Below, in pieces: positions 1 through 9,321 of a stretch of 64,000 nt of DNA. A program made the position numbers and the translations under genes. Below the pieces are notes generated by a model, which was not told the DNA's origin, did no database searches, and was given only the letters and a program-made list of their open reading frames with translations. Origin of the DNA: Rossellomorea aquimaris (GTDB taxonomy: Bacteria > Bacillota > Bacilli > Bacillales > Bacillaceae_B); contig NZ_JXZC01000007.1 in NCBI RefSeq assembly GCF_000935355.1, forward strand, positions 1 to 64,000. Reading direction: 5' to 3'. Numbering within the stretch: position 1 is the first letter of the stretch; every line of letters starts with the position of its first letter.

Positions 1-46
1 GTTTTCAAGGTTCAATGTGTAAGCGCTTCGTTTAAGCGACTTTTTT

Positions 47-75
47 ATCTTACCAAGTTGTGGAGTTTATGTCAA
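47..75 (-). promoter_or_regulatory. rRNA operon promoter P2 (leftward)
   Basis: Minus strand TTGACA (70-75), 17-base spacer, TAAGAT (47-52). Downstream, the minus strand at 1-13 reads GAACCTTGAAAAC, a phrase typical of Bacillus rRNA leaders upstream of 16S. Together with P1 this marks an rrn operon starting just left of the window, as in B. subtilis, where ygxA adjoins an rrn operon. Confidence 0.82.
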
Positions 76-142
76 CAACTTTTTAAGTTTTTTTAAGTCG
101 CCACTGACCGCTCGTTGCCGTCGTTCAGCAGCGACATTTACT

Positions 143-171
143 AATATAACAAGGTTTCAAATTGAAGTCAA
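143..171 (-). promoter_or_regulatory. rRNA operon promoter P1 (leftward)
   Basis: On the minus strand TTGACT (166-171) and TATATT (143-148) are separated by 17 bases. It lies about 96 bases upstream of a second promoter of the same form, the tandem arrangement usual for Bacillus rrn operons. The rRNA genes themselves would lie left of the window. Confidence 0.8.
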
Positions 172-195
172 CGAAAAATTAATATTTTACTATAA

Positions 196-1062
196 TTATT
201 TTACGGCTCGATAATAGCGGTGATAAATCCCTTGTCCCTTTGTCTCCACATCTACGATTTCGACGAATCCTTTATCGGTTAGATATTCGATGAGCATGCT
301 TAAGTCCACTGAATAATGTCTTGCTTCTGGATGATTAAGAAGATCCTGAAACGTCCAGTGTTCTTTTTGGTCCAGAATGTTCAAGAGATGTTCCGTCGAA
401 ACCTTCATTCTTGAGTGGATGAGGAATTCGCTTGCCAGAAACAGCAGTTCGAGTCGTTTATCAATTTCTTCATCGCTTGTTACAAGCTCTTCATATAGCT
501 TGTAAATTTCAGGCTCGATTTGTTTTACCTGGTTCCATACTGTTACCTCTGGATGAAAACCATTCTCGATTACCGCAAGCCTTGCTAAATGGTGCAGTGA
601 ATGAACGATGTGATTGTATGCATCTAAATAATGCTTACTTTCAAAGAATTCCTTACCGTCCATGTAACGACGAATCAACTTGGCAAATTCCATACCCATC
701 TTGATCTTTCTTCCATAGAAGGGGAAATCTCTTAACTCTGTTTTAAGATTATGAATATATTCGTTGCGATCGAACAGCACTTTACCATTGAAGAGCCAAT
801 CGATTACTTTACGGTTGGACCCTAGTAAGATCCACTCGTTTAGCTTAGCTTCCGTTACGATATGCAAGGCTGCCTTTTGATCTTTATAGGAATAGTGTTT
901 AATGAATACTGGTTCTTCAGCTTCTTTCACAACTAAAAAAAGCACAATATCAAACGTATCTGTCAACGGGCTGGATTTCTTGCTTTGTTCTATTAAAAGC
1001 GCTCCTAAAGTATTGGGGTGACTTGTACGCTCTTGGTATAACGGTCGTAAAATGTCTTCCAT
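196..1062 (-). CDS. ygxA: YgxA-like nucleotidyltransferase-like protein
   Basis: About 288 residues from the ATG at 1062. That start is preferred over the ATG at 1086 because GGAGG lies 8 bases before it and nothing suitable precedes the longer form. The N-terminal ~120 residues resemble a degenerate nucleotidyltransferase fold: an acidic DTFD motif around residue 35-38 stands where active enzymes carry DxD. A helical middle part and a C-terminal winged-helix-like stretch follow. The substrate is unknown. Position beside an rrn promoter, ygzB and perR matches B. subtilis ygxA, and that synteny carries much of the identification. Confidence 0.85.
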   Translation of the reverse strand: MEDILRPLYQERTSHPNTLGALLIEQSKKSSPLTDTFDIVLFLVVKEAEEPVFIKHYSYKDQKAALHIVTEAKLNEWILLGSNRKVIDWLFNGKVLFDRNEYIHNLKTELRDFPFYGRKIKMGMEFAKLIRRYMDGKEFFESKHYLDAYNHIVHSLHHLARLAVIENGFHPEVTVWNQVKQIEPEIYKLYEELVTSDEEIDKRLELLFLASEFLIHSRMKVSTEHLLNILDQKEHWTFQDLLNHPEARHYSVDLSMLIEYLTDKGFVEIVDVETKGQGIYHRYYRAVK

Positions 1063-1216
1063 TTCATACTCCTCCACATCACACATTGGTTGGTTACTAT
1101 TTCGACATTCAAAGGGGATTTCCTTCTCTGAATATAGTCATTTTTCGACAAAACCGTTTCGCATCCCTCTTATTACAACAAATATGGTATAGTATTTTTT
1201 TAGGAGGGACAAACAA

Positions 1217-1567
1217 ATGGCTAAGAAATATTCTAGTAAAATCAATAAAATCCGAACGTTTGCCTTAAGCTTGGTTTTCATCGGATTTATCATTATGTAC
1301 GTAGGTATATATTTTAGAGAACACCCATGGGTTATGACAACATTTATGCTGCTGGGTTTTCTGGGAATCATCGGAAGCACAGTCGTTTACTTCTGGATCG
1401 GGATGCTCTCCACTAAGGCCGTGCAAGTGACATGTCCTAATTGCGGAAGGGTCACCAAGGTCCTTGGGCGTGTAGATATGTGTATGTATTGTAATGAACC
1501 ATTGACTCTTGACCCGAACTTGGAAGGCGAAGAGTTTGATGAGGATTATAATAAGAAGAAGAGATAA
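1217..1567 (+). CDS. ygzB: YgzB, UPF0295 small membrane protein
   Basis: 116 residues with two hydrophobic helices (about 14-34 and 44-66), then a C-terminal zinc-ribbon-like part with two CxxC pairs (CPNC and CMYC) and an acidic tail. This is the UPF0295 (YgzB) pattern; the function is unknown. The ATG follows AGGAGGGAC with normal spacing. It is divergent from ygxA and convergent with perR, the same placement as in B. subtilis. Confidence 0.9.
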   Translation: MAKKYSSKINKIRTFALSLVFIGFIIMYVGIYFREHPWVMTTFMLLGFLGIIGSTVVYFWIGMLSTKAVQVTCPNCGRVTKVLGRVDMCMYCNEPLTLDPNLEGEEFDEDYNKKKR

Positions 1568-1579
1568 TATGCATGAAAG

Positions 1580-1606
1580 AAGACCTTCTACTGAAGGTCT
1601 TTTTTT
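1580..1606 (+). terminator. ygzB terminator
   Basis: Stem AAGACCTTC / GAAGGTCTT with a TACT loop and a run of T, directly after the ygzB stop. Confidence 0.85.
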
Positions 1607-1617
1607 GCGAAAATAAA

Positions 1618-1645
1618 AGAATGGTTCTGATAACAGAACCATTCT
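1618..1645 (-). terminator. perR terminator
   Basis: Perfect 12-bp stem AGAATGGTTCTG / CAGAACCATTCT with a 4-base loop, followed on the minus strand by TTTTATTTT; it lies just past the perR stop. Confidence 0.75.
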
Positions 1646-1648
1646 TAT

Positions 1649-2089
1649 CTAATGGGTTTCTTTTGTAGAGCAGTCAGAGCATGTTCCGTAGATTTCCATA
1701 CGGTGGTTATTCACTTTAAATCCAGTGACATGGGAAGCCAGTTGTTCCACTTCATCCAGTCCCGGGTAATGGAAGTCAACAATTTTTCCGCAGCCATCAC
1801 AGATGACGTGATAATGATCCGTTGTCACGAAGTCAAATCTACTGGAAGAATCACCGTAGGTCAACTCTTTCACTAAACCCACTTCACGGAATACGCGTAA
1901 GTTATTATAAACAGTTGCGACACTCATATTCGGGAATTTCCCTTCAAGTGCTTTATATATGTCATCAGCAGTTGGATGAGCCATTGAATCAATGAGATAC
2001 TCTAATATCGCATGACGTTGAGGAGTAATACGGACTCCCGTTTCCTTCAATGTCGAAATCGCTTCTTTTAATTGTCCTTCTTCAGACAT
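1649..2089 (-). CDS. perR: Peroxide stress repressor PerR (Fur family)
   Basis: Fur-family metalloregulator that represses peroxide-defence genes and is inactivated by Fe-catalysed histidine oxidation. Counting from the ATG at 2095, every known PerR ligand is present: regulatory-metal residues H40, D88, H94, H96 and D107, and structural zinc cysteines C99, C102, C139 and C142. The sequence is close to B. subtilis PerR throughout. The start at 2089 (146 residues) is preferred to 2095: GAGGTG lies 7 bases before it but abuts the upstream ATG. A Per box in front of it indicates autoregulation. Confidence 0.96.
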   Translation of the reverse strand: MSEEGQLKEAISTLKETGVRITPQRHAILEYLIDSMAHPTADDIYKALEGKFPNMSVATVYNNLRVFREVGLVKELTYGDSSSRFDFVTTDHYHVICDGCGKIVDFHYPGLDEVEQLASHVTGFKVNNHRMEIYGTCSDCSTKETH

Positions 2090-2122
2090 CGCCATGCACC
2101 TCTTTTCATAAGAATTATTATT

Positions 2123-2137
2123 TTATAATCTTTATAA
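2123..2137. promoter_or_regulatory. Per box (PerR operator)
   Basis: TTATAATCTTTATAA matches the Per box consensus TTATAATnATTATAA at all but one position. It lies about 34 bases upstream of the perR start, where it would give autorepression. Confidence 0.75.
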
Positions 2138-2182
2138 ATAGTGTACTAATCAACGGTCCCTTTTGTCAATCTTTCTCCCTAG

Positions 2183-2731
2183 TTACTCGTGTAAGTTTTT
2201 CTCTTGTTCCCCAAGCTGCTGGTTTATATAGCGGCCCGCAACGAAAAGATAGTCAGAAAGTCTGTTCAGATAAGAAAGGACCAAAGGATTAATGTCTTCA
2301 TCAATTCCAACCGCTTCTCTTTCGGCTCTTCTCACGATTGTTCTGGCTGTGTGAAGTGCAGCCCCGGCAGGCTGACCTCCAGGAAGGATGAAATTGCTAA
2401 GTGGCGTCAGGGCACCCTCAAGAAAGTCGATTTGCTCTTCCAGTTCTTTGATATGTGATTCTTCAAGCTTCCATTTCACTTCTTTCCCTGCAGGAGTGGC
2501 CAGTTCCGCACCAACATGAAAGAGAATGGTTTGTACCTTATGAAAGAACTCCTCGAACTTTTCTTTTCCATCAAAGTATTCAGCTTTAAGGTAGCTTAGA
2601 CCTAAACCAATCATGGAATTTGCTTCATCGCATGTCCCGTATGCCTCTACCCGCTGATCTTTTTTTGACACTCTCGTTCCATATACTAAAGACGTCGTTC
2701 CCTTATCTCCCGTTTTTGTATAGATTTTCAT
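2183..2731 (-). CDS. PduO-type ATP:cob(I)alamin adenosyltransferase
   Basis: About 182 residues from the ATG at 2731, which has GAGGGG 8 bases upstream; the longer form from 2752 would overlap the preceding gene. It opens with KIYTKTGDKGTTSL, the PduO nucleotide-binding signature, and ends with the conserved ILPGG, RTIVRRAER and LNRLSDYLF blocks. It transfers the adenosyl group of ATP to corrinoid to make adenosylcobalamin (the B. subtilis YvqK family). It starts one base after the stop of the 2-hydroxyacid dehydrogenase, so the two are probably translationally coupled. No cobalamin-dependent enzyme is visible in the window. Confidence 0.93.
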   Translation of the reverse strand: MKIYTKTGDKGTTSLVYGTRVSKKDQRVEAYGTCDEANSMIGLGLSYLKAEYFDGKEKFEEFFHKVQTILFHVGAELATPAGKEVKWKLEESHIKELEEQIDFLEGALTPLSNFILPGGQPAGAALHTARTIVRRAEREAVGIDEDINPLVLSYLNRLSDYLFVAGRYINQQLGEQEKNLHE

Positions 2732-2732
2732 C

Positions 2733-3683
2733 CTAATATCCCCTCTCTGCATCGATCACGTTTATATACCCTTCACTCTTCTTACTATATGTAGTTAAAT
2801 TCTTTTTAAAAATATCAAGTGCTCTTGGCATGTATTTTTTTGTGATGCTGGAAAGATGAGGTGTCACTGTTATCCCTTTATTCAACCAGAACGGATGACC
2901 CTTGGGTAGTGGCTCCTTCTCAAATACATCAAGATACATATGACCGATCAACTTCTTTCCACTGGCCTCAAGAAGAACGGATTCCTCTGCCAAATCACCA
3001 CGGCCTATGTTGATAAATACAGCCGTGTCCTTCATTTGTTCAAAGTGTTCTACCTTTAGGAGATGCTTCGTTTTCGCAGTACTTGGGAGAACGGATACGA
3101 TGAAATCTGCGTGCGGAAGCTGCTCTGTGAAAGTTTCAAGGGTGAACATGCTGTCAAAATGTTCTACAGGAGAACCGCTGGAGTTCACACCCACCACTCT
3201 CATTTGAAAAGCTTTTGCCAACCTGGCGATTTCTCCTCCAATCGCTCCGGCTCCGAGTATAAGGAGAGACGCTTGATGAAGTTCCGATGTGGGAAGTCTC
3301 CTGCTCCACACGTTATCGCTTTCCTGTTTCCATACCGATTGAAGTTGTTTCGCATACTGTAGCATTAATCCGATTGTAAACTCAGCCATGGGAATTTTAT
3401 GGATCCCCCTTGCATTGGTCACCAGGATCCCTCTCTTTTTGATGGCTTCAAATGGCATTTTTTCCATCCCTGCCGAAGTGACCATGATCCATCTGCAATT
3501 CGCACTTTTTTCAATATGGTCGTCCGTTAGATCTTCACCCATAGTGGCAATCACCTCGGCGTTTGGAAGTTCATTTTCCGCTTCTTTGATTTTTTTATAA
3601 AAGAGAAATTCAACCTCAGGGAAGCTGTTTTTCAAGTCTGAGACGAATTCTTCCTTAGGTTGGAATGTAAAGATGATTTTCAT
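2733..3683 (-). CDS. D-2-hydroxyacid dehydrogenase family protein
   Basis: 316 residues from the ATG at 3683, chosen because GGGGGG lies 7 bases before it. NAD-binding Rossmann domain with the LGAGAIGGEIA glycine motif in mid-protein, the catalytic region INIGRGDLAEE and the late PLPKGHPFW...TPHLS segment with the conserved histidine. This is the phosphoglycerate/glyoxylate reductase-like superfamily; the substrate cannot be read from sequence. First gene of a two-gene unit with the cobalamin adenosyltransferase, separated by one base. The pair is inserted between perR and bcp relative to B. subtilis. Confidence 0.88.
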   Translation of the reverse strand: MKIIFTFQPKEEFVSDLKNSFPEVEFLFYKKIKEAENELPNAEVIATMGEDLTDDHIEKSANCRWIMVTSAGMEKMPFEAIKKRGILVTNARGIHKIPMAEFTIGLMLQYAKQLQSVWKQESDNVWSRRLPTSELHQASLLILGAGAIGGEIARLAKAFQMRVVGVNSSGSPVEHFDSMFTLETFTEQLPHADFIVSVLPSTAKTKHLLKVEHFEQMKDTAVFINIGRGDLAEESVLLEASGKKLIGHMYLDVFEKEPLPKGHPFWLNKGITVTPHLSSITKKYMPRALDIFKKNLTTYSKKSEGYINVIDAERGY

Positions 3684-3909
3684 GTAGCTGCCCCCCATCA
3701 CTATTACCCATTATTTTACCATACGGGAGAGGAATCGCCCTAGCTTTAGCATCCTTAGGATATAAAAAAAGAGGACCGACATGGTCGATCCTTCTACACG
3801 GATGAGACTGACTTATTTGAGGAGGTTGCCCTACTCTTACTATATGACCTTACACGTTTTGTGAATGGACAAAAGCCTTGACTCTGTCAAAATAGGCTTG
3901 AAAATAGGC

Positions 3910-4374
3910 TTAGGAAAGGTTCTCTTGAATGTATTGCAGAGCTTCCTCCACATGTCCCTTCACTTTCACCTTTCTCCATTCCTTAGAAAGGTTTCCTTCT
4001 TTATCGATAATGAAGGTAGAACGTTCAATTCCCATATACTCTTTCCCGAAGTTTTTCTTCAGCTTCCACACGCCGTAATCTTCCGCCACCTTGTGATCTT
4101 CATCTACAAGTAGAAGGAATGGCAGTCCATGCTTGTCTACAAACTTTTCATGCTTTTCAACAGGATCCGGGCTCACTCCCAGGATAACCGCATCCAGATT
4201 TTCGAAGTTTTCATGCTGATCCCTGAAATCACATGCTTCTGTCGTGCAGCCAGGTGTCATGTCCTTTGGATAGAAATAAAGAACCACGTTTTTCCCCTGA
4301 TAATCTGAAAGCTTCACTTTTTCTCCGTTGCTTGCAAGTAATTCAAATTCCGGTGCTTTTTGACCGACTGTCAT
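3910..4374 (-). CDS. bcp: Thioredoxin-dependent thiol peroxidase Bcp (atypical peroxiredoxin)
   Basis: 154 residues, full length for the Bcp/PrxQ family. The peroxidatic cysteine C43 sits in PGCTTEACDF with the resolving cysteine C48 five residues on, which is the PrxQ spacing. It reduces hydroperoxides with thioredoxin. The equivalent of B. subtilis ygaF, which also neighbours perR. An ATG-proximal purine-rich site (GGAGGGGAAG) supports the start. Confidence 0.95.
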   Translation of the reverse strand: MTVGQKAPEFELLASNGEKVKLSDYQGKNVVLYFYPKDMTPGCTTEACDFRDQHENFENLDAVILGVSPDPVEKHEKFVDKHGLPFLLLVDEDHKVAEDYGVWKLKKNFGKEYMGIERSTFIIDKEGNLSKEWRKVKVKGHVEEALQYIQENLS

Positions 4375-4452
4375 GTATCTTCCCCTCCATTGGATATGAT
4401 AAGTATTCTGACTTTAGCGTACCCAATCGAAGGAAAAAACTCAAACCATAAG

Positions 4453-4857
4453 CTACTTGTTTTCGTAGTTTAGAAATGATTTCACGACAAAGGCGGCAGG
4501 TATCGTGTAACCCAGCCATGATTCAATGAGGGCAATCCCTCTCCCGATCCCAATGGGCGTGACATCCCCATACCCCACTGAGAAGAGGGTGATGCCACTG
4601 AAATACATTGTTGTGAAAAAATGATCGAGAAAGTCTCCCGTTAAGGGTTTCCCTCCTTCAACGAGAACCGGAACACCCTCAAGCTCAAGGAGTGTAAACA
4701 GAAGGCCAAATCCGATCATGATTGTGATATAACTCATTCCAAGGAAGATGAAGTGATGAAATGAAACGTGATGCTCTTTCCATCTGGAAGGATAGAATAA
4801 GGCCCGTAAACTCATCACCATGCAGAACAAAATGAAAAACCCAATGATATAAAGCAT
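4453..4857 (-). CDS. Small two-helix potassium channel subunit (Ion_trans_2)
   Basis: 134 residues from the ATG at 4857 (GAGGGT six bases upstream; the ATG at 4863 abuts it). An N-terminal hydrophobic helix, a second helix around 35-60, a pore helix and selectivity filter SVGYGD at about 93-98, then a final helix. Such proteins form tetrameric K+ channels. There is no RCK/TrkA-N domain, so gating is not obvious. A second gene of the same architecture is at 53,653-54,066. Confidence 0.88.
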   Translation of the reverse strand: MLYIIGFFILFCMVMSLRALFYPSRWKEHHVSFHHFIFLGMSYITIMIGFGLLFTLLELEGVPVLVEGGKPLTGDFLDHFFTTMYFSGITLFSVGYGDVTPIGIGRGIALIESWLGYTIPAAFVVKSFLNYENK

Positions 4858-4918
4858 GTACATACCCTCTTTTTTCTGCTTGTCTTAGTATATGTACGCT
4901 TTATACCCCGGAATCATT

Positions 4919-5704
4919 CTAATTACCTGCACCCCTGTATCGTTTCACTCCTTCATTCCATAACACAATCGAGAAGATGAAAAAACCGATGCCCACAAAT
5001 GGAGTCAGAAAGGAATATGGATACCATTCCGTCTTTTCCAGGAAAAAGGCAGATGGATAGACTCCAACGAACGCGAATGGAAGAATCCACGTTAACACGA
5101 AACGAATCACTTTATTATAGATATCAACAGGGTATCTTCCATAGTTACCGATATTGTACATCATCGGCATGATCGATGTTTTCGCATCCGACCAGAATCC
5201 GATACTGGCAAGGGCGATGAAGATCCCTGCATACACAAGGGCTCCCCCAATGACAAACAGGATAAATAAAACCGGTTCGTACCATTCAAAGGTAATATCC
5301 AGCCTTCCACCGGCGTAGAACATAACCGAGAGGCCTGTAACCACTCCGAAAAGCGACTCCAGTTCCATTCGCTCTAAGATGATCTGAAATAAGCTGTGTA
5401 TGGGACGGGTCAGGATCCGATCGAATTCTCCCTTCACCACATATCTGTCGTTAAAGTCCCAAATGTTGAAGAACGAACTGAATAGTGCAAACGGGACCAG
5501 GAAGAAACCATATATGAAAATAATTTCGTCTCTTGTCCAGCCGCTCAACAACTGAGTATGGCCAAACACGACCAGGATAAATACGAGGTTAACTGCCTGA
5601 AACAGTAAATCAGAAAGAATCTCGACAACCAGGTCGGCCCTGTACTGCAGTCTGATCTTCATATATTGGGCGACGTATTGAAAAAACATCTTCACATAAA
5701 ACAT
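4919..5704 (-). CDS. ABC-2 type exporter permease (COG3694-like)
   Basis: 261 residues with six predicted membrane helices and no ATPase motifs. Last gene of a three-gene unit (ATPase, permease, permease); it starts three bases after the preceding stop, with GGAGGGTG reaching into the stop codon, so coupled translation is likely. The pairing of two unlike permeases with this ATPase type is the COG4586/COG4587/COG3694 set. Relatives include viologen/drug exporters, but the cargo here is unknown. Confidence 0.85.
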   Translation of the reverse strand: MFYVKMFFQYVAQYMKIRLQYRADLVVEILSDLLFQAVNLVFILVVFGHTQLLSGWTRDEIIFIYGFFLVPFALFSSFFNIWDFNDRYVVKGEFDRILTRPIHSLFQIILERMELESLFGVVTGLSVMFYAGGRLDITFEWYEPVLFILFVIGGALVYAGIFIALASIGFWSDAKTSIMPMMYNIGNYGRYPVDIYNKVIRFVLTWILPFAFVGVYPSAFFLEKTEWYPYSFLTPFVGIGFFIFSIVLWNEGVKRYRGAGN

Positions 5705-5707
5705 GGG

Positions 5708-6499
5708 TCACCCTCCTTGAATAATCATTTGTTTTTTTGCCATGACCCAGAGTATCTTGATTGGTATAAGAAGAATCAACGACCATACTCCCTGCATAAT
5801 TATCGCATTGAATGATTCAGAAGTCGTAAAGCCATTGGTGAAAATCATGCTGGGAACATAACTTATACTCTGGAACGGTAAGTACCCCATCACATTTTGC
5901 GCCCAAAGCGGGAAAAAATGAATCGGGAGCAATAAGCCGGAGAACAAATCAATGACCACTCGTTTTGCCCGGATGAGACCGTCGTTATTAAATAAGAAAA
6001 AGGTCGTGATCCCCGTCAGCAAATTGATTTGTGTATTGATAATGAAACTAAACAGGATTGAAATCGCAAATAAGACCAATGTATCCAGTCCTGTACCGAA
6101 TTGAAGCGGGAAGATGAGGCTTACAATAATCATTCCCGGGAACGAGAAAAATAACAGTCTGAAGACTCCCTCTCCGAGTCCTTGCATCGTCTTCATCCCA
6201 AGATAGTTATAGGGCCTGATAAATTCAACCGCCACTTTCCCTTCTTTAATTTCCTGAGCGATTTCTCGATCAATATTATTAAAATAAAAAGCCCTGGCCA
6301 TCCAGGATACAGCTACATAGGTGGTCATTTGAATGATTGAGAAGCCTTCTATATCTTGTTTTCCGCCGTATATGGCCTGCCATAAGAAATAGTAAGCACC
6401 TATATTGATACTATAAATGAGTATTCCACTATAATAATTAGTTCTGTACGCCAGCATCATGAGAAAGCGGATGCGAATCATTTCGATATACTTAGCCAT
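5708..6499 (-). CDS. ABC-2 type exporter permease (COG4587-like)
   Basis: 263 residues, about six membrane helices, with a conserved cytoplasmic stretch IAQEIKEGKVAVEFIRPYNY between helices 2 and 3 that is typical of this permease family and probably contacts the ATPase. It likely forms a heterodimer with the next permease. Confidence 0.85.
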   Translation of the reverse strand: MAKYIEMIRIRFLMMLAYRTNYYSGILIYSINIGAYYFLWQAIYGGKQDIEGFSIIQMTTYVAVSWMARAFYFNNIDREIAQEIKEGKVAVEFIRPYNYLGMKTMQGLGEGVFRLLFFSFPGMIIVSLIFPLQFGTGLDTLVLFAISILFSFIINTQINLLTGITTFFLFNNDGLIRAKRVVIDLFSGLLLPIHFFPLWAQNVMGYLPFQSISYVPSMIFTNGFTTSESFNAIIMQGVWSLILLIPIKILWVMAKKQMIIQGG

Positions 6500-6548
6500 G
6501 ATACCCTCCCAAACACTAGAGCTGAACAGATAGCTTCCAATCCCAAAC

Positions 6549-7559
6549 TCATCTCGTTACAGCCCCTTTTTCATAGATGTTTCGAATGATTTCTTCTGTT
6601 GTCGTTTCTTCTATCTTCATGTCTTTCACTTTACAGTTCGCAACGACTTTCGTTATCAGTTGCGAGATGACTTCATCATCCGCTTCAGTTAAAGCCGAAT
6701 AACTCTGTTTTTTCTCATCGAAAGACCAGGAGATATTCTGATTTAGAGTAAGCTCGGATAAAGCAGTCAGGGACGTATCATCAAGAAATTGGAACACGAC
6801 TTCCTTTTGGTCTCCCCAATTCTCTTTCAACTGACTCAGTTCACCATCATAAATGATTTTCCCTTCATCCAACATGACGACCCTTTCGCAAAGAGCTTCA
6901 ATATCAGATAAATCATGGGTGGTTAACAAAATCGTCGTATTGTACTTTTCATTGATTTCTTTTAAAAATTGACGGATTTTCAGTTTTACTAGAACGTCTA
7001 ACCCGATCGTTGGCTCGTCAAGAAATAGCAATGGCGGATTGTGAACAAGTGCAGCCGCTAACTCACACCTCATCCTCTGGCCAAGGGATAATTTACGAAC
7101 AGGCTTATCCAGAAGCGGTGCGATGTCCAGAGTTTCAATCACATGATCCATGTGTTCCTTGTATTGCTCATCAGGTACTTTATACACTTTCTTTAAAAGC
7201 TGAAAGGATTCCTGAACCGCAATATCCCACCAGAGCTGTGAACGCTGTCCGAACACAACACCGATTGTCTGAACAAATTTTTCACGGTCACGGTGAGGAT
7301 TCATTCCATTGACGGTCAGCTCTCCACCGGTGGGGGTCAAGATCCCGGTCAACATTTTGATGGTGGTGGACTTCCCTGCTCCGTTTTCACCGATGTATCC
7401 GACCATCTCTCCCTGCTTTACATTGAATGAGATATCGTTCACCGCGGGAACGATTTTATAATTACGCGTAAACAAATCCCTGAAAGCCCCTTTTAACCCG
7501 GAACGACTGGAAAAAGCTTTGAATTCCTTACGCAAATGATTGACTTCGATTGCATTCAT
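6549..7559 (-). CDS. ABC exporter ATP-binding protein (COG4586-like)
   Basis: 336 residues. Walker A GENGAGKST at about 58-66, signature LSLGQRMRCEL, Walker B LLFLDEPTIGLD, then TTHDLSDIEALC. The ~35-residue insertion before the Walker A region and the ~90-residue C-terminal tail are usual in this subfamily. First gene of the three-gene exporter unit transcribed leftward; 49 bases separate it from the first permease. Confidence 0.9.
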   Translation of the reverse strand: MNAIEVNHLRKEFKAFSSRSGLKGAFRDLFTRNYKIVPAVNDISFNVKQGEMVGYIGENGAGKSTTIKMLTGILTPTGGELTVNGMNPHRDREKFVQTIGVVFGQRSQLWWDIAVQESFQLLKKVYKVPDEQYKEHMDHVIETLDIAPLLDKPVRKLSLGQRMRCELAAALVHNPPLLFLDEPTIGLDVLVKLKIRQFLKEINEKYNTTILLTTHDLSDIEALCERVVMLDEGKIIYDGELSQLKENWGDQKEVVFQFLDDTSLTALSELTLNQNISWSFDEKKQSYSALTEADDEVISQLITKVVANCKVKDMKIEETTTEEIIRNIYEKGAVTR

Positions 7560-7683
7560 GCTGCGTCCTCCTATAATCGATAAGTATTGTTGCCTCTTTT
7601 ACAAACAAGGAATAGTGTACCACAGGGAACAGTTTCCCTTGGAACAGTCTGCTTGAAAATAAATGTGTCCAATGATTCCCTAT

Positions 7684-7713
7684 TTGCTAAAGTGCAAATA
7701 GGCGTACTACAAT
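7684..7713 (+). promoter_or_regulatory. Candidate sigma-A promoter of gsaB
   Basis: TTGCTA (7684-7689), 18-base spacer, TACAAT (7708-7713), about 49 bases before the gsaB start. Predicted from sequence only. Confidence 0.55.
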
Positions 7714-7761
7714 AGAGTTGTAGCTTACCAGATAATCAAATATATTTTTCAGGAGGAAAAC

Positions 7762-9048
7762 ATGAAATTCACAGAATCAGAAACTTTACATACAGAAGCA
7801 CTGGAACATATCGTCGGGGGCGTGAACAGTCCATCCCGCTCGTATAAAGCAGTAGGCGGAGGCTCTCCCGTGGCGATGGAAAGAGGACATGGCGCATATT
7901 TCTGGGATGTAGATGGAAACAAATACATCGATTACTTGGCAGCATACGGTCCTATCATTACCGGCCATGCTCATCCACATATTACAGAAGCGATTAAAAC
8001 GGCAGCAGAAAACGGCGTCCTCTACGGAACGCCTACCCGGCATGAAGTGAAGTTCGCGAAAATGATTAAAGAAGCAATGCCATACATGGACAAAGTACGT
8101 TTCGTGAATTCAGGAACAGAAGCCGTCATGACGACGATACGTGTAGCACGCGCGTACACGGGAAAAGATAAGATCATCAAATTTGCCGGATGCTATCATG
8201 GTCACTCCGACCTGGTACTTGTCGCTGCTGGTTCAGGCCCTTCCACTCTAGGCACACCGGATTCTGCCGGAGTTCCGAAGAGCATCGCCCAGGAAGTCAT
8301 TACCGTCCCTTTTAATGACATCGAACCATTTAAAGAAGCAATGGAAAAATGGGGAGATCAAATTGCTGGAGTGCTCGTTGAACCGATTGTCGGGAACTTT
8401 GGAATTGTGGAGCCTAAAGAGGGTTTCTTAGAACAGGTAAATGAAATTGCACACAGTGCAGGAAGCCTTGTGATTTACGATGAAGTCATCACTGCATTCC
8501 GATTCATGTACGGTGGGGCACAGGATATGCTAAAGGTGAAACCTGATTTGACGGCGCTGGGGAAAATCATCGGCGGCGGTCTCCCAATCGGTGCTTACGG
8601 AGGAAAAAAAGAAATCATGGAACAGGTTGCCCCGTTAGGACCTGCCTATCAAGCAGGTACAATGGCTGGTAACCCTGCATCCATCCTTTCAGGAATTGCA
8701 TGTCTTGAAGTGTTAAAGGAAGAAGGCGTATATGAGAAATTGGATCATCTTGGGGAAATGCTTGAAAAAGGAATCCTTACTGCAGCTGAAAAACATAACA
8801 CACCAATTTCCATTAATAGATTGAAAGGTGCTCTCACACTTTACTTTACGACGGAAAAAGTGGAGAACTATGAGCAAGCCGAAGCAACGGATGGGGAAAT
8901 GTTCGCGAAGTTCTTTAAGCTTATGCTTAATCAGGGAATCAATCTGGCCCCTTCCAAATATGAAGCATGGTTCATTACGACCGCTCATACAGAAGAAGAT
9001 ATCCAGGTAACGATCGAAGCTGTCGATCGTGCATTCGCACAATTGTAA
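7762..9048 (+). CDS. gsaB: Glutamate-1-semialdehyde 2,1-aminomutase (second-type HemL)
   Basis: 428 residues, full length for this PLP class-III aminotransferase. The PLP lysine is K268 in [12 protein letters not shown], with D240-E241 in [10 protein letters not shown] and the family motif [10 protein letters not shown]. It converts glutamate-1-semialdehyde to 5-aminolevulinate for tetrapyrrole synthesis. Placement next to ygaE and in the bcp/ygaD region identifies it as gsaB rather than the hemL of the hemAXCDBL operon. The ATG follows AGGAGGAAAAC. Confidence 0.93.
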   Translation: MKFTESETLHTEALEHIVGGVNSPSRSYKAVGGGSPVAMERGHGAYFWDVDGNKYIDYLAAYGPIITGHAHPHITEAIKTAAENGVLYGTPTRHEVKFAKMIKEAMPYMDKVRFVNSGTEAVMTTIRVARAYTGKDKIIKFAGCYHGHSDLVLVAAGSGPSTLGTPDSAGVPKSIAQEVITVPFNDIEPFKEAMEKWGDQIAGVLVEPIVGNFGIVEPKEGFLEQVNEIAHSAGSLVIYDEVITAFRFMYGGAQDMLKVKPDLTALGKIIGGGLPIGAYGGKKEIMEQVAPLGPAYQAGTMAGNPASILSGIACLEVLKEEGVYEKLDHLGEMLEKGILTAAEKHNTPISINRLKGALTLYFTTEKVENYEQAEATDGEMFAKFFKLMLNQGINLAPSKYEAWFITTAHTEEDIQVTIEAVDRAFAQL

Positions 9049-9068
9049 TGGAAACAAAAGAAACGAAG

Positions 9069-9114
9069 GACTGCTCCACGTGGTATTGTACCATGGCGGG
9101 AGCAGTCTTTTTTT
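9069..9114 (+). terminator. gsaB terminator
   Basis: GACTGCTCC / GGGAGCAGTC stem around a ~20-base loop, followed by seven T. Confidence 0.85.
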
Positions 9115-9321
9115 ATTGATTTGTAGAATATCTCTTCTCTTGCTGGCATATCTATTCATTCTGTAGAAGAATTCCGTTGCTGTGACTTGTTTATCCCCCT
9201 CCACAAAAAGGTACATATTCTGTAAAAACTTATTTAGATTTGCCTATTGATATTACTTGTAAGTACATGTATAGTACAGTATTGTTTATTAAAAAGTTAC
9301 ACAAGAAAGGATCCTAATTCC

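Noticed and set aside
1265..1642. 125-residue minus-strand frame opposite ygzB
   Set aside because: Entirely antisense to ygzB and through its terminator.
8713..9216. Long minus-strand frame opposite gsaB
   Set aside because: Antisense shadow of a clearly coding gene, no family pattern, poor codon composition.
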